Positions 46,384 through 55,544 of a stretch of DNA of 64,000 bases are shown here, piece after piece. The stretch lies in the NCBI GenBank assembly GCA_903908715.1, contig CAIVSY010000043.1, positions 62,001-126,000 on the forward strand. Reading direction: 5' to 3'. The notes under the pieces are model-generated. The model was not told the origin of the DNA. It did not search any database and saw only the letters and a program-made list of their open reading frames with translations. The DNA is from an uncultured bacterium (GTDB lineage: Bacteria; Verrucomicrobiota; Kiritimatiellia; CAIKKV01; CAITUY01). The first letter of the stretch is position 1, and every line of letters starts with the position of its first letter. A program made the translations under genes and the position numbers.

Positions 46384-48300
46384 GTGTCCTCCAATGGCAA
46401 AGGCCTGAATGGCGATCCAGGGAGCAAAGGCGGGCGTTCCCTGCTGTTTGCGTTAAGCCTGGCAGCCCTGGGTGTGGTGTATGGCGATATCGGCACCAGC
46501 CCCCTGTACGCCTTCCGGCTTTGCTTCACCGACGCCACTCCGCCAACCGAGTCTTCCATCCTGGGTATTCTCTCGCTGATCTTCTGGTCCCTCGCCGGCC
46601 TGATTACGCTGAAATACCTGGCTCTGGTCCTGCGCGCCGATAACCGGGGCGAAGGCGGTATTCTCGCCCTGATGGCCCTCATCAGAAGCGGCGACCGCGG
46701 GAGTTCCGCGTTGCGGACCCGGATCATCGTTGCATTTGGATTGTTCGGCGCCGCCCTGCTCTATGGAGACGGATTGATCACTCCGGCCATCTCGGTGCTC
46801 AGCGCCGTCGAAGGCCTCGAAGTTGCCGCCCCGAATCTTGGCGCGTGGGTCGTCCCCCTGGCCTTGATCATCCTGATCGGCCTGTTCTGGTTCCAGAAGC
46901 ACGGCTCCCAGCGGGTCGGCAGCGTCTTCGGACCGATCATGGCTGTGTGGTTCGTCGTCATCGCCATCCTTGGCATCCGGCAGATTGTGCAAATGCCATC
47001 CATCCTGGCAGCGGTGAATCCCGCCCATGCCGTTTCCTTTTTTGCCACCCACCGTTTTCACGCATTCGTAACCATGGGAACCGTCTTCCTGTGCATCACC
47101 GGCGGCGAAGACCTGTACCTGGACATGGGCCATTTCGGCCGCCTGCCGATCCGGATCGGATGGTTCACGCTCGTCCTGCCGGCCCTGCTGCTGAATTATT
47201 TCGGACAAGGCGCATACCTTCTCATGCATCTGGGTGAAGCCGAGCCGCATTCCCAGCTGTTCTACCGGCTGGCCCCGCAATGGTCCCTCTACCCGATGGT
47301 GGTCCTTGCCACCGTTGCCACCGTCATCGCCTCGCAGGCCGTAATCTCAGGCGCGTTCTCCCTCACACGGCAGGCCATGCAACTCGGCTATTGCCCCCGG
47401 CAGTCCATCGTTCACACCTCCAAGGCGACCATCGGCCAGGTGTATCTCCCGGGCGTCAACGCCACACTCCTCGTCGGCACCATCGCCCTGGTCCTTGGCT
47501 TCCGCAACTCCGACAGCCTGGCCGGCGCCTATGGCCTGGCTGTCAGCATGACCATGCTGCTGACCACGATCATGTTGACGATCTGCATGCTGCATCTCTG
47601 GCGCTGGCATCCCGCCCTCACAGCCCTTGCCATTGCCCCGATTCTCATTTTCGACGCCACCTTTTTCACTTCCAACCTCCTGAAGCTCCCCCATGGCGGC
47701 TGGGTTGGACTGGGCGTGGCGATCGTCATGTTCACCCTCATGGTCACCTGGTACCGCGGCCGCTATCTCCTGAGCCGGAAACTCTCTGACGAAAGCCTGC
47801 CGCTTGATCTTTTCCTCCAGGAGATTTCGCGTAAACCTCCGCAACGCGTCAGCGGGACCGCGGTCTTTCTTACGGGCAACGCCAACATTGTCCCCCGCAC
47901 CCTCCTCCACAATTACAAGCATAACAAGGTGCTGCACAACACCATCATCCTCCTCCGGGTCATGAGCGAGGAAGTACCGCGGGTCGACGATAGCCAGCGG
48001 ATCTCGGCGGAGCGGCTGGAGGCGGGCTTCACGCGAATCGTCGTCCGCTACGGCTTCAGCGAGGACCCGAACCTTGCGACCCTGCTGCGCGGCATCCAGG
48101 TGGAAGGCCTGGATCTGGACCCCATGAAATGCACTTTCTTCCTCGGACGAGAAACCTTGATCCTCGGACCAGGCCGCAATATGCGCCCCTGGCGTAAAGG
48201 TCTTTTCGCATTTCTGTCGCGTAACGCGCTCGACGCCTCCAAGTTCTTCCGCCTGCCGCCCAACCGGATCATCGAAATCGGAATTCAGGTGGAACTGTAA
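46384..48300 (+). CDS. kup: Potassium uptake protein Kup
   Basis: A 638-residue K+/H+ symporter with about 12 membrane helices. The Kup signature ALGVVYGDIGTSPLYA is at 29-44, and GGEDLYLDMGHFGRLPIR is present. A soluble C-terminal region of about 180 residues follows. It imports K+ and gives the cell a second uptake route besides TrkH/TrkA in this window. The start is GTG 46384 with only a weak upstream promoter (TTGCAT at 46348, TAAATA at 46371). A copy of the dispersed palindromic repeat begins 10 bases after the stop. Confidence 0.95.
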   Translation: MSSNGKGLNGDPGSKGGRSLLFALSLAALGVVYGDIGTSPLYAFRLCFTDATPPTESSILGILSLIFWSLAGLITLKYLALVLRADNRGEGGILALMALIRSGDRGSSALRTRIIVAFGLFGAALLYGDGLITPAISVLSAVEGLEVAAPNLGAWVVPLALIILIGLFWFQKHGSQRVGSVFGPIMAVWFVVIAILGIRQIVQMPSILAAVNPAHAVSFFATHRFHAFVTMGTVFLCITGGEDLYLDMGHFGRLPIRIGWFTLVLPALLLNYFGQGAYLLMHLGEAEPHSQLFYRLAPQWSLYPMVVLATVATVIASQAVISGAFSLTRQAMQLGYCPRQSIVHTSKATIGQVYLPGVNATLLVGTIALVLGFRNSDSLAGAYGLAVSMTMLLTTIMLTICMLHLWRWHPALTALAIAPILIFDATFFTSNLLKLPHGGWVGLGVAIVMFTLMVTWYRGRYLLSRKLSDESLPLDLFLQEISRKPPQRVSGTAVFLTGNANIVPRTLLHNYKHNKVLHNTIILLRVMSEEVPRVDDSQRISAERLEAGFTRIVVRYGFSEDPNLATLLRGIQVEGLDLDPMKCTFFLGRETLILGPGRNMRPWRKGLFAFLSRNALDASKFFRLPPNRIIEIGIQVEL

Positions 48301-48309
48301 GCCGGAATG

Positions 48310-48486
48310 ATGCAGTTGAAGAGACCCTCACCCCAGCCCTCTCCCGTGAAGGGAGAGGGAGTTGGGCAGCGCTGCGGCGCTCCAGCAGCATCACCTTCCG
48401 GGGATCGCACAAAGGGAGTCCCTGGCGTTTCCTCTCCCCTTGTGGGAGAGGATTGAGGTGAGGGGTCTTCTGCCTGGCAACTGCAT
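48310..48486. repeat. Dispersed palindromic repeat, copy B (complete)
   Basis: A 177-base element with inverted ends ATGCAGTT (48310) and AACTGCAT (48486). It has a nine-base stem CCCTCTCCC/GGGAGAGGG (48337-48345, 48351-48359, loop GTGAA), an eight-base stem CCTCTCCC/GGGAGAGG (48431-48438, 48444-48451, loop CTTGT), and a spacer of about 67 bases between them. Copy A (30045-30272) is the same element in the opposite orientation, with a roughly 60-base interruption. It lies between convergent kup and the large lamin-tail gene and could stop transcription from both sides. Confidence 0.8.
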
Positions 48487-48505
48487 GGTTGCGGTTAACC
48501 CGGCC

Positions 48506-51500
48506 TCACCGCCGGTCGCGCAGGCGAATCCTGTACCGGTAGAACTCCCTGTCCCCGGCGCCGGCGTTCGTGCAAACCACCGTCTGGCCCAAACCCGGCA
48601 CATCGCTGAAGCCCGGCACATTCGTCCATGATCCGGCAGACATCAGGTTGGTCACCCAGTCCAATGTGTACAGGCGGGCATCGTATTGCCAGTACTGCTG
48701 CCCTGCAGGCGGAAGGGTATCGAACTCCACCGTCACCACCGCATTGCTCACACGGATTGCCAGGCTGAGCTGGTCGGCGTCGCCCAATGTCGGGTCCAGC
48801 CCCGCCACCCACTCCACACCGTTGGGAACTCCATCACCGTCAAAATCATCACTCTCTGAAACCCCCTGCACATTGGTGATGACATCGCCGCCATCGGCAT
48901 CCGCGATCCGCTGTTCCCATGCATCGGGTAACCCGTCCCCATCACGGTCGGCCGCGACGGAATTCACCCACCCCGGCGTGCCGACCACCAGGGAGGATTG
49001 CCAGGCCGCACCCACCCCGTTATTCGTGGACGGATCGACCAGTTCAATCGAGGCAGTTGTGCTTGTGGGCCACGGAACTGCAGCCGCGTACGCGACCGTG
49101 TCAACCACATTACTCAACCAGTCCCGCAAGGTAATCGTGGCACCCGCATCGGGCAGGGTAATCGCCGGTACTTCGATCACCCGGCTGGCATATTCGGTGG
49201 CCGTGGTCCAAACCACCGGCCAGTCCCAGACTGGCGTGGCCCGATAGCGTTGCACCATGTCCGGCCCCAGTTCCGTAAAGAACTGGGTCAATCCCATCTG
49301 CGTATCCGCCACCACAAGATAGGAGGTTGGTCCCAGCATCGTCCCCATCGGCAGGCGGTAGCTTTCATTGCTGATCGTCAGCAACCAGTGGCTGAGATCC
49401 ACTGAGCAGGCGCCGCGGTTGAAAAGTTCCAGGTATTCCCCGCCCGGTGCCGCCCGGCTCATGATCTCGTTGATCACCACGTTCGTGACGACATACACGT
49501 TGGTCGGATTCCACAGGGCGGCATTCTTGTCCGACCAGTCGCCGTTGATCAGGAAGTCACGGCGCTCGGCAATGAATCCCTTCAAGACATCCAGCTGCTT
49601 GGCAAGGTTCGTGGTCACCGCGCCAATCTGCGTGTAGGCAGGCGACAGTGTCGACCAAAGGGAATCGATCTTCGGATTGAGCGCATTTGTCGTGAAGAAA
49701 GTATGGCAGTAGCGCCACAAGGTCATCTGGTGCCGGTGCCGGTAAGGAAGGCTGTACTCCGCATCCATTCCTGATTCGGGATAGAACAGGCAGGAAGGCA
49801 GCAGCCGCTCCTGCCCTGTCCCGTCCGGGTGGAGTTGTGTCTTGTAGTACGGATGCAGGTTGTTCGAGACATAAAGGTAGTTCAGGCTGGCGTCTGTATC
49901 CCACGGGTATTGCCGCCACCGCCCGTCCGCCGCGGATCGATGGCAGATCATATTCCAGAACAGCCATTGATCGGAATTGGCCAGCGCCATAACCAGCGCG
50001 GCCGAATGCTGTACGGACTCGAGGCAAAGATTTGTCGCCACAGCAGCAGTCTTGGTCCAGTTGGTGGCCGCCTTCAGGTCCTCACTCATCGCGTAAAGGT
50101 TGTCGAGACTCACATCACACTCTCCAATGGCCTTGCGCCCGGAATAGCTGAACCTCGTAACATAGTCGCTCAGCGGAATTCCATTGCCTTCCAGATACGC
50201 GTTCTCAGGATCCTCAAGCTCCAGAGTGACGGAGGGCTCTCCATTGATCCACAGGCAGACATGACGGTAGCGGGGCGTCGCCAATCCGATCTGCCTCTGC
50301 AGATCGTACGCCACAACCTGTCCCACGATCCGGGCACAGTACTTGGCGCTGTCCCTGGGATTGTCACTGTCATTCTTCCGGCTGATAAAATTGATGCCGC
50401 TCTGGTTTTCCCCGAACCACATGTCCAGCGACTGGCCTTTGTTCAGCCGCAAAGCCACCCCCGTCCGCTCCGGATCCCGGATTGGATTTCCCCGGTGACG
50501 GATCAACACGTCCGTAACAGCCTGGCCGTCAGGGCTGACAGCACAGGCCCGCGCAGTGATCGGGTACAGAACGGGACCGCCATCGGCAAAGACCGTCCAG
50601 TTCGGAAGCTGTGTCTGAACATGACTCGCCGGCTCGATCCAGTAGCACTCGTCCGTCGCGGGATCGTCCAACTGCGGCCAGCGGGCCGTCATGCCGTTGG
50701 TCGCCGTGGCCAGAATGTGGAACCGGACCAGCACACCACCAACGGCGGAAGCGGGCAACGCAGCCGCATACTCCCCATCCCCCGCCCCGAGGTCCGGCGC
50801 CGTGCCGTCGTCCTTCAGGTTCACCGGCGTGTATTGGCCGTCCGTGAACTCGTAGCTGTTGGATCCGACCATGCGGTACCACGCCACGACATTGCTGATC
50901 ACAACACCCGGCACCACGGCTGCGCGGACCACGTTCCCCACTCCTGCCGGGCAAACCTTGTTATCACGCGTGACCGAGGTTATCCCGGGTTGCGGTTTCG
51001 TTGTGTGCCGGCTGTTCAGCACCCCCGGTGTCCCCCGGTGGCCAAGCCATACCGTGTTGCTCAGTCCGCCTGAAAAGCTGTGAAAACGTTCCGATAATCC
51101 TTCGCGGCGGATCCAGAACGAAACCACATAGGAAATTCCGTTGGATGTCGGAAGGGTTGCGGAATGCACCCGGTTGCTGAAGGGGTCGCCATATTGCTCA
51201 ACAAGGCTTTCCACCTCATCCGGGATGATCCAACGCGTGACATTACAGGCCACCGCAAGACCCGTCGATCCACCCCGCCCCATACCCGCTTCGACACGGG
51301 ACCGGGCGTGGTTGCCTTCCGGGGTCCATCCGTTTGTTCCGCTCTCGAATCCGCCGTTGACCGTCAGTTCCGTGTTGGATCCCAGCGCCTTGACCGATAC
51401 ATCGTCGAGCCAGCACTTGCCATCGTAATCCAGATAGAACCCGATCCCGCTGTTGGCCTGCACAATGGTCCCCGTAAGAACCACCTGTTGCCAGTTGGTC

Positions 51501-54226
51501 TCAGCCAATGCCCCGGCCCAATTGACGACAACGCTTGTAGCGGTCCCGGGTGTCATCCGCTCCAACGAAGGCCCCAGCCCATCCGCCGCAACCGGCCATG
51601 GCTGGCGGTCGTCATAATCCAGCCGATCCAGTTCCCGCCCGAAGGTGTTTTTCAAGACCAGCGTTTCACCGTCATTCTGCAGCGTACCGAACCCGCCACC
51701 GATCACGTTGGTGATGCCGTAGTACGCCTGCACCGCGCCGGCATTCGCGGCACACACCAGATAGCCCGTGGCGCCGATCCACGTACCGGCGGGAATCGTG
51801 AAGCCGGCCCCGTCCAGTTCCCACCCGGATACATTCACCGCCATCAGACCCGGGTTGAACAACTCCACATATTCATAGTCCGCCTCATTGGTCTGCGCCG
51901 GATGATACATCACCTCGTTCAACACCACGTCGGATGGAGCCGCCCCCACCTGCACCCATAACCAGTGCGGCACCCGCAGCCTGGGTTGCCGGGTACGAAA
52001 GGATAATACAGCCGGTGTGCCCGTCACCATCTGGGGGTAAAGCGTCTGCCCAACGTTGTCCCAGCCAACGGGATCAACAGGCGTCTTAAGATGCAGCACA
52101 CGATTCCCGCCCTCCTCGGCAAGCACCTCGATGCAGGAGTTGCTGTGATTCCCGTTCAGGGACCAGGGTCCGGATAACGCAGAGTCGAAGGAGCCGTTTC
52201 GCACGTGATTCGTCCCCGCCATGTCGACAAGCGAGACATCGTCCACCAGCGCCTCTCCTGCCGCGAGAAGCTGGAAGTAGAAAGTCTCCGCATGCGACGC
52301 CAGCCCTGTCACGGTGCAGGTAACCCAGTCAGCCGAAGGCACCACCGATATTCCCGGCGATCCATAACTCATTTCAGCCTCAAGCTCCGGCGATTCCACA
52401 TACTCCACCTGCGACTCCGGCAGACTGAAGACCGATCCGCTGGCGGAATAGCCGTCAAAGGCATAGTACAACCACGTATTCGTAAAACCGACGATCACCA
52501 CCGTATACACCTGGTCATTGGACACCGCGTCGCCGTTGATGCCGTTGTCGCGCATCACGCGGTTGCTGGTCACTCCATCCACCGAAGTGCGGCACACCAC
52601 CTGAGTCGGCAGCGGCTGGGACACCACCGACACCGTCACGGTAAATGACTGCCCCGCCGCCGGGGCTGATGGCGCCACCCTCGGATTGAAAAACCCTCCG
52701 ACCGGCCCCCCCCCGGGCGAACCGCCGGGCGATCCCACGAACCAGTTCGATGCCGTATTGGCCATATTGGTCGCAACCAACCGCTCCAGTGACGGGCCGT
52801 TCCCGTCGGGCGCTGTCGGCCACGGCGTGGCATCAAGGTAGTCCACACGGTCGACCAGGATTTGCGGGACAAACCCATTGGTCTCCGGGGCCCCCGGCTT
52901 GTACAGCCGCACACTGTCGCCGGCGTTGTCCAACTGGCCCTGCCACGCCCCGTAGACTGGCACGTTGGTCGGAATATTGTATGCGCTCCGGAACGCCGGA
53001 ATGTTTGTCGCGCCCACCACCAGCAAACGGCCGCCCGCCGGCAACGTGACATTGGTTGGGAAAACATAATCCACCGCCTTGGCAATTCTCCAGGTATTGG
53101 ATGGATTTGCCGGATCGTACAGCGGTACCGGGCTGGCGGTGAGGTTCAGCAGTTCCAGATACTCCTCGTCAGCGTTGTCACTGGCAGGATGGTACATGAT
53201 CTCGCTGAGGATAACCGGCCCGACACGGGCCGACCGGTTGGAGGCCCCAAGGGTGTTCGTCACCATGAACGTGAAACCGCCCCATCCGTCAGGCGAGCGC
53301 CCGTACGACACCCCGTTTTCCGAGGCGCCAAAGGGCACATGGTCGGCAAACCGGACCAGGTTGGAGGACGTCAGGTACAGCTTCTCCCCCAGTTCGCTCA
53401 AGGCAAACCGGTTACTCGCCGCCGCAGAAGGATTATCAAACTGGTTGGTATTGAGAACCAGGAACCCGCCAGCAGGAATCGGCGCCGCATTTGTGATCCG
53501 ATACTTGGCACGCAATACCGCGTCGTCGCTGACATACCAACCCAATACCGAGACGGACTGCGTGGTGAGGTTCAGCAACTCAATGGAGTCAACCTGAGGT
53601 GCATCCGTGTGGGCCAGGATCTCATTGACGACCACCGTGGGTGTCCATATCGAACCCGCCCGGCCGGGCGTGCCCCGGAATGCATCGCTGTGCCCCCAGT
53701 TGTTCGGATCATCCCAATTCCCATCCGCATCCTCCAGGACCAGAGAAGCCCCCTCCCCATCCGCGGCTTCAACCCAGGGGAACGTATCGCCGTATGTGAC
53801 GCTGAACAGAACCGTCCCGTCACTTCTGCGAAGCGTCACCTTCTCCCCCTCATTGGCCAGCTTTCCGGTATATACCCCGAGAATATTGGTCAAGGCCCCA
53901 TAGCGGTTGGTCATGGAAGCAACGCTGCGCACGAGCAACCCATAGGCTCCGGCGGCCAGGTTGGTTCCTGCTGGAAAGGTAAAGGTGATCCCGTCGGAAA
54001 AATAGGCCCCGGACAAGTTTACCGGTGAAGCCGAAACATTGCGGAGTTCCAGGAATTCAAACAGGTCATCGTCCGCGGCATTCGTCGCCGAAGGAAGGGG
54101 GTTGTACATGAGCTCGCTGAAAACCACCGTCGCGGCCCGGGCTCCGCCGGCCAGAAGGAAGCCGGCAAAGACGCATGACATCCATGCGGCCGGGAACACC
54201 CGTCGAGCCTGAAAAGGAGACTGCAC
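48506..54226 (-). CDS. Giant secreted protein with five lamin-tail domains and a CotH-like domain
   Basis: A 1906-residue secreted protein. An N-terminal export signal runs to about residue 31 (VFAGFLLAGGARA). Lamin-tail domains (LTD) sit at about 32-150, 197-325, 336-470, 765-885 and 1580-1700, each opening with a VxxSE/NE(I/V)MY-like strand and an (E)YxEL(F/L)N turn. About 1235-1560 resembles CotH kinase: GVALRLNKGQSLDMWF, LWINGEPSVTLELED, and YPWDTDASLNY as the metal-binding DxD-like motif. A calcium-binding-type DRDGDGLPDAWEQ is near 1775. Such proteins are common in Verrucomicrobiota-like genomes and probably act at the cell surface. GTG 54226 starts the frame; ATG 54181 is an alternative. 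Confidence 0.85.
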   Translation of the reverse strand: MQSPFQARRVFPAAWMSCVFAGFLLAGGARAATVVFSELMYNPLPSATNAADDDLFEFLELRNVSASPVNLSGAYFSDGITFTFPAGTNLAAGAYGLLVRSVASMTNRYGALTNILGVYTGKLANEGEKVTLRRSDGTVLFSVTYGDTFPWVEAADGEGASLVLEDADGNWDDPNNWGHSDAFRGTPGRAGSIWTPTVVVNEILAHTDAPQVDSIELLNLTTQSVSVLGWYVSDDAVLRAKYRITNAAPIPAGGFLVLNTNQFDNPSAAASNRFALSELGEKLYLTSSNLVRFADHVPFGASENGVSYGRSPDGWGGFTFMVTNTLGASNRSARVGPVILSEIMYHPASDNADEEYLELLNLTASPVPLYDPANPSNTWRIAKAVDYVFPTNVTLPAGGRLLVVGATNIPAFRSAYNIPTNVPVYGAWQGQLDNAGDSVRLYKPGAPETNGFVPQILVDRVDYLDATPWPTAPDGNGPSLERLVATNMANTASNWFVGSPGGSPGGGPVGGFFNPRVAPSAPAAGQSFTVTVSVVSQPLPTQVVCRTSVDGVTSNRVMRDNGINGDAVSNDQVYTVVIVGFTNTWLYYAFDGYSASGSVFSLPESQVEYVESPELEAEMSYGSPGISVVPSADWVTCTVTGLASHAETFYFQLLAAGEALVDDVSLVDMAGTNHVRNGSFDSALSGPWSLNGNHSNSCIEVLAEEGGNRVLHLKTPVDPVGWDNVGQTLYPQMVTGTPAVLSFRTRQPRLRVPHWLWVQVGAAPSDVVLNEVMYHPAQTNEADYEYVELFNPGLMAVNVSGWELDGAGFTIPAGTWIGATGYLVCAANAGAVQAYYGITNVIGGGFGTLQNDGETLVLKNTFGRELDRLDYDDRQPWPVAADGLGPSLERMTPGTATSVVVNWAGALAETNWQQVVLTGTIVQANSGIGFYLDYDGKCWLDDVSVKALGSNTELTVNGGFESGTNGWTPEGNHARSRVEAGMGRGGSTGLAVACNVTRWIIPDEVESLVEQYGDPFSNRVHSATLPTSNGISYVVSFWIRREGLSERFHSFSGGLSNTVWLGHRGTPGVLNSRHTTKPQPGITSVTRDNKVCPAGVGNVVRAAVVPGVVISNVVAWYRMVGSNSYEFTDGQYTPVNLKDDGTAPDLGAGDGEYAAALPASAVGGVLVRFHILATATNGMTARWPQLDDPATDECYWIEPASHVQTQLPNWTVFADGGPVLYPITARACAVSPDGQAVTDVLIRHRGNPIRDPERTGVALRLNKGQSLDMWFGENQSGINFISRKNDSDNPRDSAKYCARIVGQVVAYDLQRQIGLATPRYRHVCLWINGEPSVTLELEDPENAYLEGNGIPLSDYVTRFSYSGRKAIGECDVSLDNLYAMSEDLKAATNWTKTAAVATNLCLESVQHSAALVMALANSDQWLFWNMICHRSAADGRWRQYPWDTDASLNYLYVSNNLHPYYKTQLHPDGTGQERLLPSCLFYPESGMDAEYSLPYRHRHQMTLWRYCHTFFTTNALNPKIDSLWSTLSPAYTQIGAVTTNLAKQLDVLKGFIAERRDFLINGDWSDKNAALWNPTNVYVVTNVVINEIMSRAAPGGEYLELFNRGACSVDLSHWLLTISNESYRLPMGTMLGPTSYLVVADTQMGLTQFFTELGPDMVQRYRATPVWDWPVVWTTATEYASRVIEVPAITLPDAGATITLRDWLSNVVDTVAYAAAVPWPTSTTASIELVDPSTNNGVGAAWQSSLVVGTPGWVNSVAADRDGDGLPDAWEQRIADADGGDVITNVQGVSESDDFDGDGVPNGVEWVAGLDPTLGDADQLSLAIRVSNAVVTVEFDTLPPAGQQYWQYDARLYTLDWVTNLMSAGSWTNVPGFSDVPGLGQTVVCTNAGAGDREFYRYRIRLRDRR

Positions 54227-54324
54227 AAGGGGAATTCTACCTGATTCTCACCGAAACACAATCCCGGCTGCTTGCGATCCGTCCCAGGCAGGAAAACTCC
54301 TGCCATTCCCCTCTGATGCCCGTT

Positions 54325-54351
54325 CGCGGAGCGCGGAATTCGCGCTCCGCG
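54325..54351 (-). terminator. Perfect 11-base stem hairpin downstream of gspF
   Basis: CGCGGAGCGCG and CGCGCTCCGCG (54325-54335, 54341-54351) pair perfectly around a GAATT loop, 10 bases beyond the gspF stop on the minus strand. No T-tract follows on either strand, so it may be a factor-dependent terminator, an mRNA 3'-end stabiliser or a small dispersed palindrome. The gap to the lamin-tail gene start (54227-54361) shows nothing else. Confidence 0.45.
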
Positions 54352-54361
54352 GGCCCGCTCC

Positions 54362-55507
54362 CTATTTGCTGACCACTTCGCTCATCTTGAAGATCGGCAG
54401 GAACATACAGATCACGATACCGCCGATCACCACCCCGAGGAACACCATCAGCAGGGGTTCCATCATCGAGGTCAGCGAAGCCAGCATGGCTTCAACTTCG
54501 TCATCAAACGTATCCGCAACACTGTCCAGCATTTCGTCGACCTTGCCGGTCTTTTCACCCGCCGACATCATGCGCACCACCAGCGTGGGGATGCAATCCT
54601 TGCCTGACAATCCGGCGGACAACGTTTCCCCATGCTCCACGGAAACCCGCGCTTCCATGATGGCCTTTTCAATCACCAGGTTCGCCGCCGCCTTGGCCAC
54701 GATTTCCAGCGCATTCAGGATCGGCACACCGCTCTGGACCAGCTGCGCAAGTGTTCGCGCAAAACGGGCCACCGATACCTTCTGCGTCAGGATGCCGACA
54801 ATCGGCGCCTTCAAGGCAAACCGGTCCATCGCCCACTGCCCGGACGTCGTCTTCTTCCACTTCTTGAACAGCCAGACAGCCAGCGCAATCGCCGGGACGA
54901 TGAAAATCGCGTATTTCTTGATCGCATTGCTGACATTCACCAGGAACTGCGTCGGTCCCGGAAGTTTCGATCCGAAGTCCTCATACATCTTCCCGAAAAC
55001 CGGGACGATAAAGATGATCATACCTGCGGCAATCACCAGCGCCATGGACATCACCACCACCGGATATGTCATGGCCGACTTGACCTTCCGTCGCAAACGC
55101 GCGTTGGCTTCCAGCAGCTCGCCGATCCGCTTCATTGTCTCCGCGAACTGACCGCTCTGTTCTCCCGCCCGAACCATGCTGACATACAGCACGTCAAACA
55201 CATCCGGGAACTGGAGCAGGCTTTCGGAAAAGGAGGCGCCCCCTTCAATGCTCTTCTTAACCTCACGCAGGACAATCTTGAAATTCGGATTGGTCGCCTG
55301 CTCCTCCAGCGTCTCCAGCGCCGCCACGATCGGCATACCGGCCGCCAGCATGGCCGCCATCTGCCGTGAAAACGCAGGCAGGTCGGTCCTCACAATCTTG
55401 GTGACGCCGCGCACCTTCTTGGAAACGGAACCGATGGACTTGCGCGCCGTCGTCGGACGACTGGCCTGCACTGCACCGCTGGATGCCGAACGAACAACCG
55501 GACTCAT
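54362..55507 (-). CDS. gspF: Type II secretion / type IV pilus inner-membrane platform protein
   Basis: A 381-residue protein with two T2SSF domains (about 46-168 and 248-370). Each has a conserved start (LPAFSRQMAAMLAAGMPIV and VARFARTLAQLVQSGVPIL) and separate membrane helices: one pair centred near 150-170 and 195-215, and one at the C-terminus (FLGVVIGGIVICMFLPIF). It anchors the assembly ATPase at the inner membrane. An N-terminal basic region (1-40) is extra relative to the core. AAGGA precedes the ATG. It lies 37 bases after gspE, same strand, with which it likely forms one transcript. Confidence 0.94.
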   Translation of the reverse strand: MSPVVRSASSGAVQASRPTTARKSIGSVSKKVRGVTKIVRTDLPAFSRQMAAMLAAGMPIVAALETLEEQATNPNFKIVLREVKKSIEGGASFSESLLQFPDVFDVLYVSMVRAGEQSGQFAETMKRIGELLEANARLRRKVKSAMTYPVVVMSMALVIAAGMIIFIVPVFGKMYEDFGSKLPGPTQFLVNVSNAIKKYAIFIVPAIALAVWLFKKWKKTTSGQWAMDRFALKAPIVGILTQKVSVARFARTLAQLVQSGVPILNALEIVAKAAANLVIEKAIMEARVSVEHGETLSAGLSGKDCIPTLVVRMMSAGEKTGKVDEMLDSVADTFDDEVEAMLASLTSMMEPLLMVFLGVVIGGIVICMFLPIFKMSEVVSK

Positions 55508-55544
55508 GTCTGATCCTTTCTTCCTGGGATTTCCCCGGCCGCAG

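Noticed and set aside
49829-51073. 414-codon plus-strand ORF inside the lamin-tail protein gene
   Set aside because: Shadow frame of the 1906-residue protein; no domain and an implausible composition.
52862-54028. 388-codon plus-strand ORF inside the lamin-tail protein gene
   Set aside because: Same reason: antisense shadow with Arg/Pro/Gly-rich sequence.
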